Source: DATBDM01 sp036269915
Lineage (GTDB): Bacteria > Actinomycetota > Thermoleophilia > Solirubrobacterales > Solirubrobacteraceae
Direction: 5' to 3'
Assembly: GCA_036269915.1 (NCBI GenBank)
Contig: DATBDM010000216.1
Coordinates: 1 to 18,622, forward strand
Length of the DNA stretch: 18,622 bases
The notes under the pieces were generated by a model. It searched no databases. It saw nothing but the letters and a program-made list of their open reading frames with translations, and was not told the origin of the DNA. A program made the translations under genes and the position numbers. Shown here piece by piece: positions 1 through 6,653 of this stretch. The first letter of the stretch is position 1, and every line of letters starts with the position of its first letter.

Positions 1-782
1 GCGAGCGTCGCCTCGCGGTAGGCCTGCGCGACGCCGGGGAAGCCGCGCGCCGGTCCGCTCACCCCGCAGCGCAGGCCGGCCCGCTCGGCGGCGTCGCGCG
101 CGCTCTTCTCGGCCGCGACGGCGACGACCTCGCCCTCGCGCCCGGCGATCAGCGGGCGCCCCGGCAGCGATGCGGCGAGCGCGTCGGCGGCGCCGTCCTG
201 CGCGCGGGCGACGATCACCACCAGCTCGCCGCGCGGGTCCAGCCCCGGCGCCGCGGGATGGCGGCGGCGGGGGTCGACCGCCTCGCCGCGCAGCAGGCGC
301 TCGACGAGGTCGCGCGCCTCGAGCCCGCGCAGCTCGCGCACCCGGTTCTCCTCGCGCAGGTAGGCCTCGGTCGCGTGGGTGGTCAGCGTGTCGATCGCGG
401 CGAGGGCGGAGCGGGCGAGCGCGAAGCTCGCCTCGCGCGGCAGCTCCAGCCGCGCGGCCTCCTCGGCGCACGCGTCCCAGCAGCGGAACAGACCTACGCG
501 GTAGGCGTGCAGGAACGCCTCGAGCGGGATGCCCTGGTGCAGCCGGCGGGCGGCGTGGTCGCGCACGATCGGGACGTCCTCGCGCTGCAGCGGCGCCGTG
601 CCGGAGACGGCGGTCGCGAGCAGCCCCACATAGACGCGGCAGAGCACGAGCACGTCGCCGAGCAGGCTCGCCGGCGCGTCCCGGTAGGCCGGGACCTCCG
701 CGACGATCTCCTCGACCATCGCCCGGGCCACCGCCTCGCGCCGGGCGAGTAGCGCCTCCCCCACCTGCGCGGTCGAGCTCAC
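1..782 (-). CDS. PucR-family transcriptional regulator, N-terminal part (runs off window)
   Basis: My reverse-strand reading gives an open frame of 260 codons that leaves the window at its left edge, so the C-terminal part is missing. It starts at GTG 782 (VSSTAQVGEALLARRE). Residues about 20-150 resemble the RsbRD-type N-terminal helical domain (DHAARRLHQGIPLEAFLHAYR is typical). The last visible part (CGVSGPARGFPGVAQAYREA) resembles the CdaR GGDEF-like middle domain. In this family a PucR C-terminal helix-turn-helix normally follows; it would lie beyond position 1. Such proteins are cytoplasmic DNA-binding activators or repressors with variable inducers. The gene is divergent from the SDR gene at 864 with 81 bp between starts, so the SDR gene is a candidate target, but this is inference. 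A -10-like hexamer lies 6 nt before the GTG. Family call fairly sure; ligand unknown. Confidence 0.8.
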   Translation of the reverse strand, partial: MSSTAQVGEALLARREAVARAMVEEIVAEVPAYRDAPASLLGDVLVLCRVYVGLLATAVSGTAPLQREDVPIVRDHAARRLHQGIPLEAFLHAYRVGLFRCWDACAEEAARLELPREASFALARSALAAIDTLTTHATEAYLREENRVRELRGLEARDLVERLLRGEAVDPRRRHPAAPGLDPRGELVVIVARAQDGAADALAASLPGRPLIAGREGEVVAVAAEKSARDAAERAGLRCGVSGPARGFPGVAQAYREATL

Positions 783-788
783 TGTCCG

Positions 789-794
789 ATCCTA
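789..794 (-). promoter_or_regulatory. -10 hexamer TAGGAT, leaderless-type promoter of the PucR-family gene
   Basis: On the minus strand TAGGAT ends 6 nt before GTG 782, so transcription would start at or next to the start codon. The AGGA inside it could instead serve as a Shine-Dalgarno sequence 7 nt from the GTG. The two readings exclude each other functionally, and the same layout in seven other genes favours the promoter. No good -35 is seen. Confidence 0.45.
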
Positions 795-863
795 CAGCCC
801 GACTGCCGAACAGATGGAGAGACCGCCAAGGGAGATCGGTACGCGCGGTGCGACGCTCGTCGC

Positions 864-1604
864 ATGACCTCCACCGAGCTTCCCCTCTCCGGCCGGCGCG
901 CGCTCGTCACCGGCGCCACCTCCGGCATCGGCCGCGCCGTCGCGCTGCACCTCGCCGCGGACGGCGCCGAGGTGCTCGTCCACGGCCGCGACGCCGCCCG
1001 CGGCGCCGACGTCGTCGACGCGATCGAGTCCGCCGGCGGGCGCGCCCGCTTCCTCGCGGCCGACCTCGGCGACGCCGCCGACGCCCGCCGCCTGGCCGCC
1101 GAGGCCGGCGACGTCGACATCCTCGTCAACAACGCCGGCGTCTCCGTCTGGGGCGCCACCGGCGACTTCGACGTCACGGCCTTCGACCGCATGTTCGCGA
1201 GCAACGTGCGCGCGGCGTTCGTGCTCGTCGCCGCGCTCGCCCCCGGCATGGCCGAGCGCGGCGACGGCGCGATCGTCTCCGTCTCCAGCATGGCCGCCGA
1301 CGTCGGGATGAGCGGCGGAGCGGCGTACGGCGCGACGAAGGCGTCGCTCGAGGCGATGACGCGCTCGTGGGCCGCCGAGTACAGCCCGAGCGGCGTGCGC
1401 GTGAATGCGATCGCGCCCGGCCCCGTCTACACGCCGACGCCGTCGGGCCGCGACTTCATCCGCGCGCTCGGCGAGACCACGCCGATGGAGCGCGCCTCCG
1501 AGCCGGAGGAGATCGCCGCCGTGATCGCCTTCCTCGTCTCGCCCGTGGCGAGTTACGTCACCGGGGCGACGGTGGCGGCGGACGGCGGGCGGACGGCGAT
1601 CTGA
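864..1604 (+). CDS. SDR-family NAD(P)-dependent oxidoreductase
   Basis: A 246-residue classical short-chain dehydrogenase/reductase, of normal length for the family. All landmarks are present: cofactor loop TGATSGIG (16-23), R42 in HGRD after beta-2, which favours NADP(H), NNAG (89-92), and the catalytic set N114, S142, Y155 and K159 (YGATK). The PGPVYTP segment follows at about 189-195, and the C terminus TGATVAADGG is typical. It probably reduces a ketone or oxidises a secondary alcohol in the cytoplasm; FabG-like and sugar- or steroid-acting members cannot be told apart from sequence alone. No Shine-Dalgarno sequence lies close to ATG 864; AGGGAG at 829-834 is too distant. The last 47 bp overlap the convergent membrane-protein gene. 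Confidence 0.92.
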   Translation: MTSTELPLSGRRALVTGATSGIGRAVALHLAADGAEVLVHGRDAARGADVVDAIESAGGRARFLAADLGDAADARRLAAEAGDVDILVNNAGVSVWGATGDFDVTAFDRMFASNVRAAFVLVAALAPGMAERGDGAIVSVSSMAADVGMSGGAAYGATKASLEAMTRSWAAEYSPSGVRVNAIAPGPVYTPTPSGRDFIRALGETTPMERASEPEEIAAVIAFLVSPVASYVTGATVAADGGRTAI

Positions 1605-3045
1605 GCGCGGCGATGGCGAGCGCGGCGGCGACCGGCAGCCCGAAGGAGGCGATCATCACGTAGCGGTAGCTGAAGACCGAGAGCGCCTGCGAGACGGTCA
1701 TCGCCAGCAGCGTGATGACGGCGAGCAGGGCCGCGTCGAGCCGCAGCCGCCATGCGCCACGACGCAGGATCAGCGCGGCGAGGACGACGAGCACACAGGC
1801 CGCGAGCAGCGGACCCCAGGCGTATCCGACCTTCTGGTAGTCGTGCAGCACGCGCGAGGCCGCGAGACCGAAGCGCGGCCGGGTGACCATCGCCGAGACG
1901 TACGGCCCGGGCTCGGTGATGTGGTGGTGCGCGCGGCGGACCGGGTCCCCGCGGCGGATCGGCCCGCGGTAGCCCGGATAGCCCCAGACCCGCGGGTCGG
2001 CCGGGAACTGCCACGGCCCGACCGGATAGTCGTTGTAGCCGATCCGGTGCCCCGGCTCGAAGTAGTGCACGACCCCCCGGAGCACCACGTGCGCGTAGTC
2101 GACCGGCTGGTTGCGGATCACCCGCTTGGCGAAGTCGCGGATGCGGCGGTCCGCGGAGTCCGGCAGCCCGCGGATCGGCGACTGCTTGCCCCACAGGTAC
2201 GCGTTGGTCGTCAGCGGCTTCGCGGGGTTCGGGCACAAGAAGCGCTCGCCGGCCGGGATCGCGCCGAGCTCGGCGCAGTCGGCGAACGGCGCGACCTTGG
2301 CGTAGAGGAAGCGCCCGCCGGACTCGGTGAAGCCATAGGTCCCGTGCTGGGCGTGGAACGCCGTCACGTAGCCGCCGGCGACCAGCAGCCAGCCGATCGC
2401 GAACGCCAGCAACGGCTTCCAACCGACCCGGCGCACGAGCAGGTAGACCAGGACCACGGCCGCGAGCGGGATCCCGACGCTGCGCACGATCCCTGCGTAG
2501 CCGAGCAGCAGCCCACCGAACGCGGCCGCGACGAGGCCGAGGCGGTCCTGCCAGAGCAGGCAGGCGAGCGCGCCGAACAGCGCCACGTGGTAGGTCGTCT
2601 CGGACATGATCGCGTGCTCGACGACGATCAGGTAGGCGTCGAGCGCGGCGGGGACCACGCCTATCAGCGCGAGCCACCGCGATACCCCGCGGCGGACGAG
2701 CAGTGCGTAGAGGACGACGACGATCGCCAGCCCGAGCGCGTGCTGGAGGACGATCAGCGCGCCCGCGCTGCCGAGCGCGTGGAACGGGGCGACGAGGAAC
2801 GCGTAGCCGTCGACGCGCGTGGTCGACAGCCGCCCGGTGACCGCCGAGATGATGTAGCTGTTGGAGTCCGAGAACCAGGTGCCCGGGTAGATCGCGACGA
2901 GCGCGGTCACCCGCAGCGCGGCCGCGATCAGCAGCAGCACCGCGAGGGGCCAGTGCGGCCGCAACCGGTCGAGCGCGCCGCGCCGGCCCGGCGCAGCGGC
3001 CGGCCCCGCTGCGGAGCGTGGCTCGGTCGCCAGGAGCTCGCTCAC
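1558..3045 (-). CDS. GT-C-fold membrane glycosyltransferase-like protein
   Basis: A 495-residue polytopic membrane protein. A basic cytoplasmic N terminus precedes the first membrane helix (about 32-54), followed at once by an acidic loop motif with D60 (WFSDSNSY). An Asp after the first helix is the usual catalytic or metal position of GT-C transferases such as the PMT/GT39/ArnT group. Five or so further helices reach about residue 225. A hydrophilic, probably extracytoplasmic domain with four Cys and many aromatic residues follows to about 395, then three C-terminal helices. The likely role is transfer of a sugar from a polyprenyl-phosphate carrier to an envelope acceptor; donor and acceptor cannot be inferred. 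The C terminus is a basic, proline-rich tail (RRPPPPSPR) encoded antisense to the SDR gene. GTG 3045 is chosen because a -10 hexamer sits 7 nt upstream. Membrane protein certain, transferase activity likely. Confidence 0.75.
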   Translation of the reverse strand: MSELLATEPRSAAGPAAAPGRRGALDRLRPHWPLAVLLLIAAALRVTALVAIYPGTWFSDSNSYIISAVTGRLSTTRVDGYAFLVAPFHALGSAGALIVLQHALGLAIVVVLYALLVRRGVSRWLALIGVVPAALDAYLIVVEHAIMSETTYHVALFGALACLLWQDRLGLVAAAFGGLLLGYAGIVRSVGIPLAAVVLVYLLVRRVGWKPLLAFAIGWLLVAGGYVTAFHAQHGTYGFTESGGRFLYAKVAPFADCAELGAIPAGERFLCPNPAKPLTTNAYLWGKQSPIRGLPDSADRRIRDFAKRVIRNQPVDYAHVVLRGVVHYFEPGHRIGYNDYPVGPWQFPADPRVWGYPGYRGPIRRGDPVRRAHHHITEPGPYVSAMVTRPRFGLAASRVLHDYQKVGYAWGPLLAACVLVVLAALILRRGAWRLRLDAALLAVITLLAMTVSQALSVFSYRYVMIASFGLPVAAALAIAALRSPSARRPPPPSPR

Positions 3046-3052
3046 TCGCGCG

Positions 3053-3058
3053 AGGCTA
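3053..3058 (-). promoter_or_regulatory. -10 hexamer TAGCCT, leaderless-type promoter of the GT-C-like gene
   Basis: Read on the minus strand, TAGCCT fits TANNNT and ends 7 nt before GTG 3045. There is no purine-rich ribosome site between it and the start. No recognisable -35 box is visible. Confidence 0.5.
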
Positions 3059-3088
3059 GCGCGCCCCGGGCGCGATCCGGTTAGCCGT

Positions 3089-3940
3089 TCACACGAAGCG
3101 CTGCACGAAGCGCAGGGCCGTGTCGGCGACCTCGCGCCAGCCGTGGTCGATGGTCAGCGAGTGCCCGCGCCCCTCGAGCTCGACGATCTCCGTCGTTGCC
3201 TCGTTGCGCTCCTGGCGCTTGAACGACGCGTTGGCGATCACGGGCGGGACCGTGTGGTCGGAGTCGGAGGTGATGATCAGCAGCGGCCCGCGCTCGGAGG
3301 TCTCCGAGTCGACCTTCGCCTCGGTCCACGGGTTCAGGTTCGCCGCGGCCGCCTGGAACAGCGGAGCGCCCGAGCCCGGCACCGAGTAGGCCTCGTAGAG
3401 CTGCTTGGCCTCGTCCTCGTCGACCGCGTTGCCGAACGCGTAGCGGAACTGGTCGTAGGTGAGCGGCACCGCGCGGTTGCGGTTGGCCGGGTTCGTCAGT
3501 ACCGGGCTCGCCGAGCGCAGCGCCGAGATCGGCAGCGGCAGCACGCCGCGGAACGGCGCCGGGCTGATCGCCACCGACGCGGCCGACAGCCCTCGCCCCG
3601 CGATGATCTGCGTCAGCAGGCCGCCGAAGGAGTGCCCGATCACCACCGGCTTGCGCTGAAGCTGGCCGATGTGCCCCGCGACGTGGTCGGCGATCTCGCC
3701 GATCGTCTTGCCGGCGAAGACCTCCGGGTGGGCCTTGGCCTCCTCGACGGTCCTCGGATCGTCCGGCCAGTCCGCGCAGACGGGCGCGAAGCCCGCGGCG
3801 TCGAACACCTCGGTCCAGCGATCCCAGCTGCTCGGCAGCAGCCAGAGGCCGTGGACGAAGACGACGGGCGTCCGCTCGGACGCGTTGGCCTGGGCGATCT
3901 GGTCCGCGACGGAGAGCTCGGCGGGCGTGGTGCTGGACAT
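3089..3940 (-). CDS. Alpha/beta-fold hydrolase
   Basis: A 283-residue cytoplasmic alpha/beta hydrolase, a usual size for the fold. The oxyanion motif is FVHGLW (28-33) and the nucleophile elbow is GHSFGG (102-107, Ser104). The acid is D226 or D228 in TSDSDHTVPP, and the base is H260 in EGRGHSLTIDH, so the triad is complete. A lid-like insertion (about 128-205) lies between strand 6 and the acid loop. No signal peptide is seen. It would hydrolyse an ester, lactone or similar bond, or act as a haloperoxidase-like enzyme; the substrate is not readable. The frame stays open far upstream, but ATG 3940 fits best because coding-like protein begins there and a -10 hexamer lies 7 nt before it. It is divergent from the sulfite-oxidase-family gene, with 84 bp between starts. 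Confidence 0.88.
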   Translation of the reverse strand: MSSTTPAELSVADQIAQANASERTPVVFVHGLWLLPSSWDRWTEVFDAAGFAPVCADWPDDPRTVEEAKAHPEVFAGKTIGEIADHVAGHIGQLQRKPVVIGHSFGGLLTQIIAGRGLSAASVAISPAPFRGVLPLPISALRSASPVLTNPANRNRAVPLTYDQFRYAFGNAVDEDEAKQLYEAYSVPGSGAPLFQAAAANLNPWTEAKVDSETSERGPLLIITSDSDHTVPPVIANASFKRQERNEATTEIVELEGRGHSLTIDHGWREVADTALRFVQRFV

Positions 3941-3947
3941 GCGGCGG

Positions 3948-3953
3948 ACAGTA
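3948..3953 (-). promoter_or_regulatory. -10 hexamer TACTGT, leaderless-type promoter of the alpha/beta hydrolase
   Basis: On the minus strand TACTGT fits TANNNT and ends exactly 7 nt before ATG 3940. There is no Shine-Dalgarno sequence in the intervening bases. Confidence 0.5.
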
Positions 3954-4012
3954 CGCGCGCACGGCGGCGCCCGGCATCCGTCAGGCGACTGAAGCGAGTG
4001 GCTCGACTCGCG

Positions 4013-4018
4013 TAGAAT
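4013..4018 (+). promoter_or_regulatory. -10 hexamer TAGAAT, leaderless-type promoter of the sulfite-oxidase-family gene
   Basis: TAGAAT matches TATAAT at five of six positions and ends 6 nt before the ACG proposed as start codon. A weak -35 candidate CTGAAG lies at 3989-3994 with an 18-nt spacer. The TAG of the hexamer is also an in-frame stop that prevents the coding frame from extending to GTG 3998. Confidence 0.5.
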
Positions 4019-4024
4019 CGCGCC

Positions 4025-5101
4025 ACGGCCATCCATCCGACACCTCCGCGCGTCGCCGACTCGGACCAGATCACCCCTGCCGAGCTGCGGCTCGCCGCGC
4101 GCAATCACGGCCTCCCGCTCGAGGCGCTCGCCTACGACCTCACCCCGGCGGGCCTGCACTACCTGCTCGTCCACTACGACATCCCCGTCGTCGATCCGGG
4201 GACGTGGCGGCTGGCGGTCGCGGGCGCGGGCGAGCTGTCGCTCTCGCTCGACGAGCTCCGCGCCCGGCCGACGACGACGCTGGCCGTGACGCTCGAGTGC
4301 GCCGGCAACGGGCGGGCGCTGTACGACCCGCGTCCGCTGAGCCAGCCGTGGCTGCTCGAGGCGGTCGGAACGGCCGAGTGGACCGGCGTGCGGCTGCGCG
4401 ACCTGCTCGAGGAGGCCGGCGGCGAGGGGGTCGAGGTGCTCTTCCGCGGCCTCGACCGCGGCGTCGAGGGGGGCGAGGACCAGCGCTACGAGCGCAGCCT
4501 CCCCATCGAGGACGCCCTGCGCGACGAGGTGCTGCTCGCCTATGCGATGAACGGCGCGCCGCTGCCGCCGCAGCACGGCTTCCCGCTGCGTCTCGTCGTC
4601 CCCGGCTGGTACGGGATGACCTCCGTGAAGTGGCTCGAGCGCGTCGAGCTGCTCGACGCCCCGTTCACGGGCTATCAGCAGCGCACGGGCTATCGCATGC
4701 GCCAGGCGCCCGAGGACGAGGGCGAGCCGGTCGACCGCATGCTCCCGCGGTCGCTGATGATCCCCCCGGGCTTCCCGGACTTCGCGAGCCGCGAGCGCCA
4801 CATGGACCTCGGCCCCACGACGGTCCGCGGCCGCGCCTGGTCGGGCGCGGGGACGATCGAACGTGTCGAGCTCTCCGCCGACGGCGGCGAGAGCTGGCGC
4901 GACGCGACGCTCGGTCCCCAGCCGTCGCGCTGGGCGTGGCGGGCGTGGTCGTGCGACTGGGCGCCCCCCGGGGCCGGGCGCTACGGGCTGTGCTGCCGCG
5001 CCACCGACGCGACCGGCGCGAGCCAGCCCCTCACGGCCGGCTGGAACCTGGGCGGCTACGCCAACAACGGCGTGCAGCGCGTCGGCGTGGTCGTCGAATA
5101 G
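4025..5101 (+). CDS. Sulfite-oxidase-family molybdopterin oxidoreductase (non-canonical start)
   Basis: The frame encodes about 358 residues ending at TAG 5101. Residues 4-70 (PTPPRVADSDQIT, LTPAGLHYLLVHYDIP) and the Mo-ligand motif ECAGNGR with C92 are typical of the oxidoreductase molybdopterin-binding domain. Residues about 235-358 (FASRERHMDL, ADGGESWRDA, GWNLGGYANNGVQ) match the Mo-co dimerisation domain. Family members oxidise sulfite or related substrates with a molybdopterin cofactor. There is no haem domain and no Tat signal, so it is probably cytoplasmic. The in-frame stop at 4013-4015 is followed by no ATG, GTG or TTG until GTG 4286, which would remove 87 conserved residues including most of the first domain. 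I place the start at ACG 4025, 6 nt after a -10 hexamer; ATC 4031 or a sequence error are alternatives. Function sure at family level, start unsure. Confidence 0.8.
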   Translation, partial: TAIHPTPPRVADSDQITPAELRLAARNHGLPLEALAYDLTPAGLHYLLVHYDIPVVDPGTWRLAVAGAGELSLSLDELRARPTTTLAVTLECAGNGRALYDPRPLSQPWLLEAVGTAEWTGVRLRDLLEEAGGEGVEVLFRGLDRGVEGGEDQRYERSLPIEDALRDEVLLAYAMNGAPLPPQHGFPLRLVVPGWYGMTSVKWLERVELLDAPFTGYQQRTGYRMRQAPEDEGEPVDRMLPRSLMIPPGFPDFASRERHMDLGPTTVRGRAWSGAGTIERVELSADGGESWRDATLGPQPSRWAWRAWSCDWAPPGAGRYGLCCRATDATGASQPLTAGWNLGGYANNGVQRVGVVVE

Positions 5102-5144
5102 ACCCCGGCTCAAGTCGGCCCCGGGAGCCGCCGACGAACGTTCC

Positions 5145-6626
5145 GTGGACACACTGGAGCGCGCGCGCTGCGACTACTGGGAAGATCCAGCGGGGTCGCT
5201 GGAGACCGCGATCCGCCTGCTCGAGGCCGGCCGCGCCACCGGTGACACCGCGCTGCAGAGCCGCGCGCTGTCGCTCCAGGGCGCGATCTCCCTGCACCGG
5301 GGCGACGTCCACGGCGCGTTCGCGCTCGCGGCCGAGGCCGAGCGCCACGCCGGCGAGTCGCCCGCTGCGCGGATCGAGCTCGCCGCGCTCAACGCGCACC
5401 TGCACTTCTTCTCCGGCGCCTACGCCGAGTCGCTGCGCCAGGCCGAGCTCGGCGTCGTGCTCGCCGACCGCCACGGCGAGCCGGGCCTGCGCATCCACGC
5501 ACGGCGGATGGGCTGCGTCGCCTTCGGCAACGTCGGGGTCGACGACTGGCCCGAGCGCCTGGTGCTGCTGCTCGAGCTCACCGAGGCGGCCGGCTCGGCC
5601 TGGGAGCAGTCGATCGCCCACAACGACCTCGCGCACCTGCGCATGACCGAGGGCGACCTCGCCGCCGCCGAGACCCACATGCGCCGGGGCCTCGAGCTGG
5701 CGGACTCGCTCGCGCCGCGCAACCGCTTCGCGCTCGGCGTCCTGCACTGCACCCGCGCGGAGATGCGCCTGCGCGCGGGCGCGCCCGACGCCGCGCTCGC
5801 CGACGCGGTGCGGGCCACCGAGCACCTCACCTTCTCCCCCGAGGTCAACCCGTACCTGCTCGCCATGACCGTGCTGATGGAGGTCGAGGCACTGCTCGCG
5901 CTCGGCCGCGTCGAGGACGCCCGCCGCGCCGGCGACCTCGCGCTCGAGCGGCTCGGCGACCGCGTCCCGCAGGCCCGGGCGATGATCCTCAGCGCCGTGG
6001 CCGAGGCGCTGCGCGCGGCCGGTCGTCACGAGGAGGCCTACGACGCGCTCGCCCGCGGTGCCGCGCTCGAGCGCGAGGCGCTGCGGGAATTCTCCGAACT
6101 GCTGCTCGGGCTCGAGCGCGCGCGCATCGAGATGGCCGCGCTGCGCGAGCAGGCCGACCGCGATCCGCTCACCGGCGTGCACAACCGGCGCTACCTGGAC
6201 CGCGCCCGGACGGGCGCGGCGGGCCCGCTGGCGGGCCCGGTCTCGCTGGCGATCCTCGACCTCGACCACTTCAAGTCGATCAACGACTCGTTCGGCCACC
6301 ACACCGGCGACGCCGTGCTGGTACGCGCCGCGGAGCTGCTCGTCAAGCACGTCCGCGCCGAGGACATCGTCATCCGCACCGGCGGCGAGGAGTTCGCCGT
6401 GCTGATGCCCGCCTGCGACGCCGCCCGCGCCGCGGCCGTCTGCGAGCGCCTGCGCAGGGTCATCGACCGCGAGCGCTGGGACGCGCTCGCCCGCGGCCTT
6501 GCGGTGACGGCGAGCATCGGCGTCGTGTCCGCGCCCGACGCGACCGCGCTCGACGAGCTCGGCCGCCGCGCCGACGAGCGCCTCTATGCGGCCAAGCGCG
6601 CCGGGCGAAACCGGGTCGCCGCCTGA
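5145..6626 (+). CDS. Diguanylate cyclase with N-terminal TPR-like repeats (GGDEF protein)
   Basis: A 493-residue protein from GTG 5145. Residues 1 to about 320 form Ala/Leu/Glu-rich helical pairs with TPR-like spacing (for example LQSRALSLQGAISLHRGD and AHNDLAHLRMTEGDLAAAE), giving a soluble superhelical sensor or scaffold. A short helical linker (about 305-338, EFSELLLGLERARIEM) leads into the GGDEF domain, which opens with DPLTGVHNRRYLD at 340. The active-site loop is GGEEF (413-417), and RAED (404-407) sits five residues before it, the position of the c-di-GMP inhibitory I-site. Substrate-binding DLDHFKSINDSFGHHTGD and the end motif ADERLYAAKRAGRN are intact. It should make c-di-GMP from two GTP. 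There are no membrane helices. It lies 43 bp after the molybdoenzyme gene and may be cotranscribed. GGGAG at 5123-5127 is rather far from the GTG, so the start is moderately sure. Confidence 0.88.
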   Translation: MDTLERARCDYWEDPAGSLETAIRLLEAGRATGDTALQSRALSLQGAISLHRGDVHGAFALAAEAERHAGESPAARIELAALNAHLHFFSGAYAESLRQAELGVVLADRHGEPGLRIHARRMGCVAFGNVGVDDWPERLVLLLELTEAAGSAWEQSIAHNDLAHLRMTEGDLAAAETHMRRGLELADSLAPRNRFALGVLHCTRAEMRLRAGAPDAALADAVRATEHLTFSPEVNPYLLAMTVLMEVEALLALGRVEDARRAGDLALERLGDRVPQARAMILSAVAEALRAAGRHEEAYDALARGAALEREALREFSELLLGLERARIEMAALREQADRDPLTGVHNRRYLDRARTGAAGPLAGPVSLAILDLDHFKSINDSFGHHTGDAVLVRAAELLVKHVRAEDIVIRTGGEEFAVLMPACDAARAAAVCERLRRVIDRERWDALARGLAVTASIGVVSAPDATALDELGRRADERLYAAKRAGRNRVAA

Positions 6627-6638
6627 GGCGCGCGCCGG

Positions 6639-6644
6639 TACGCT
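6639..6644 (+). promoter_or_regulatory. -10 hexamer TACGCT before the exported hydrolase gene
   Basis: TACGCT fits TANNNT and ends 9 nt before ATG 6654. No Shine-Dalgarno sequence is seen in the 27-nt gap after the GGDEF gene. The spacing is slightly longer than in the other leaderless-type genes, and no -35 is visible, so this is the weakest member of the set. Confidence 0.35.
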
Positions 6645-6653
6645 GCCGCCCCG

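Noticed and set aside
829..834. AGGGAG as ribosome site of the SDR gene
   Set aside because: It is about 30 nt from ATG 864, too far for normal initiation, and no better start is in frame near it.
170..1663. Long plus-strand open frame of 497 codons
   Set aside because: Its product is Arg/Pro/Ala low-complexity sequence. It is antisense to the PucR-family gene and out of frame with the SDR gene, both of which have clear motifs.
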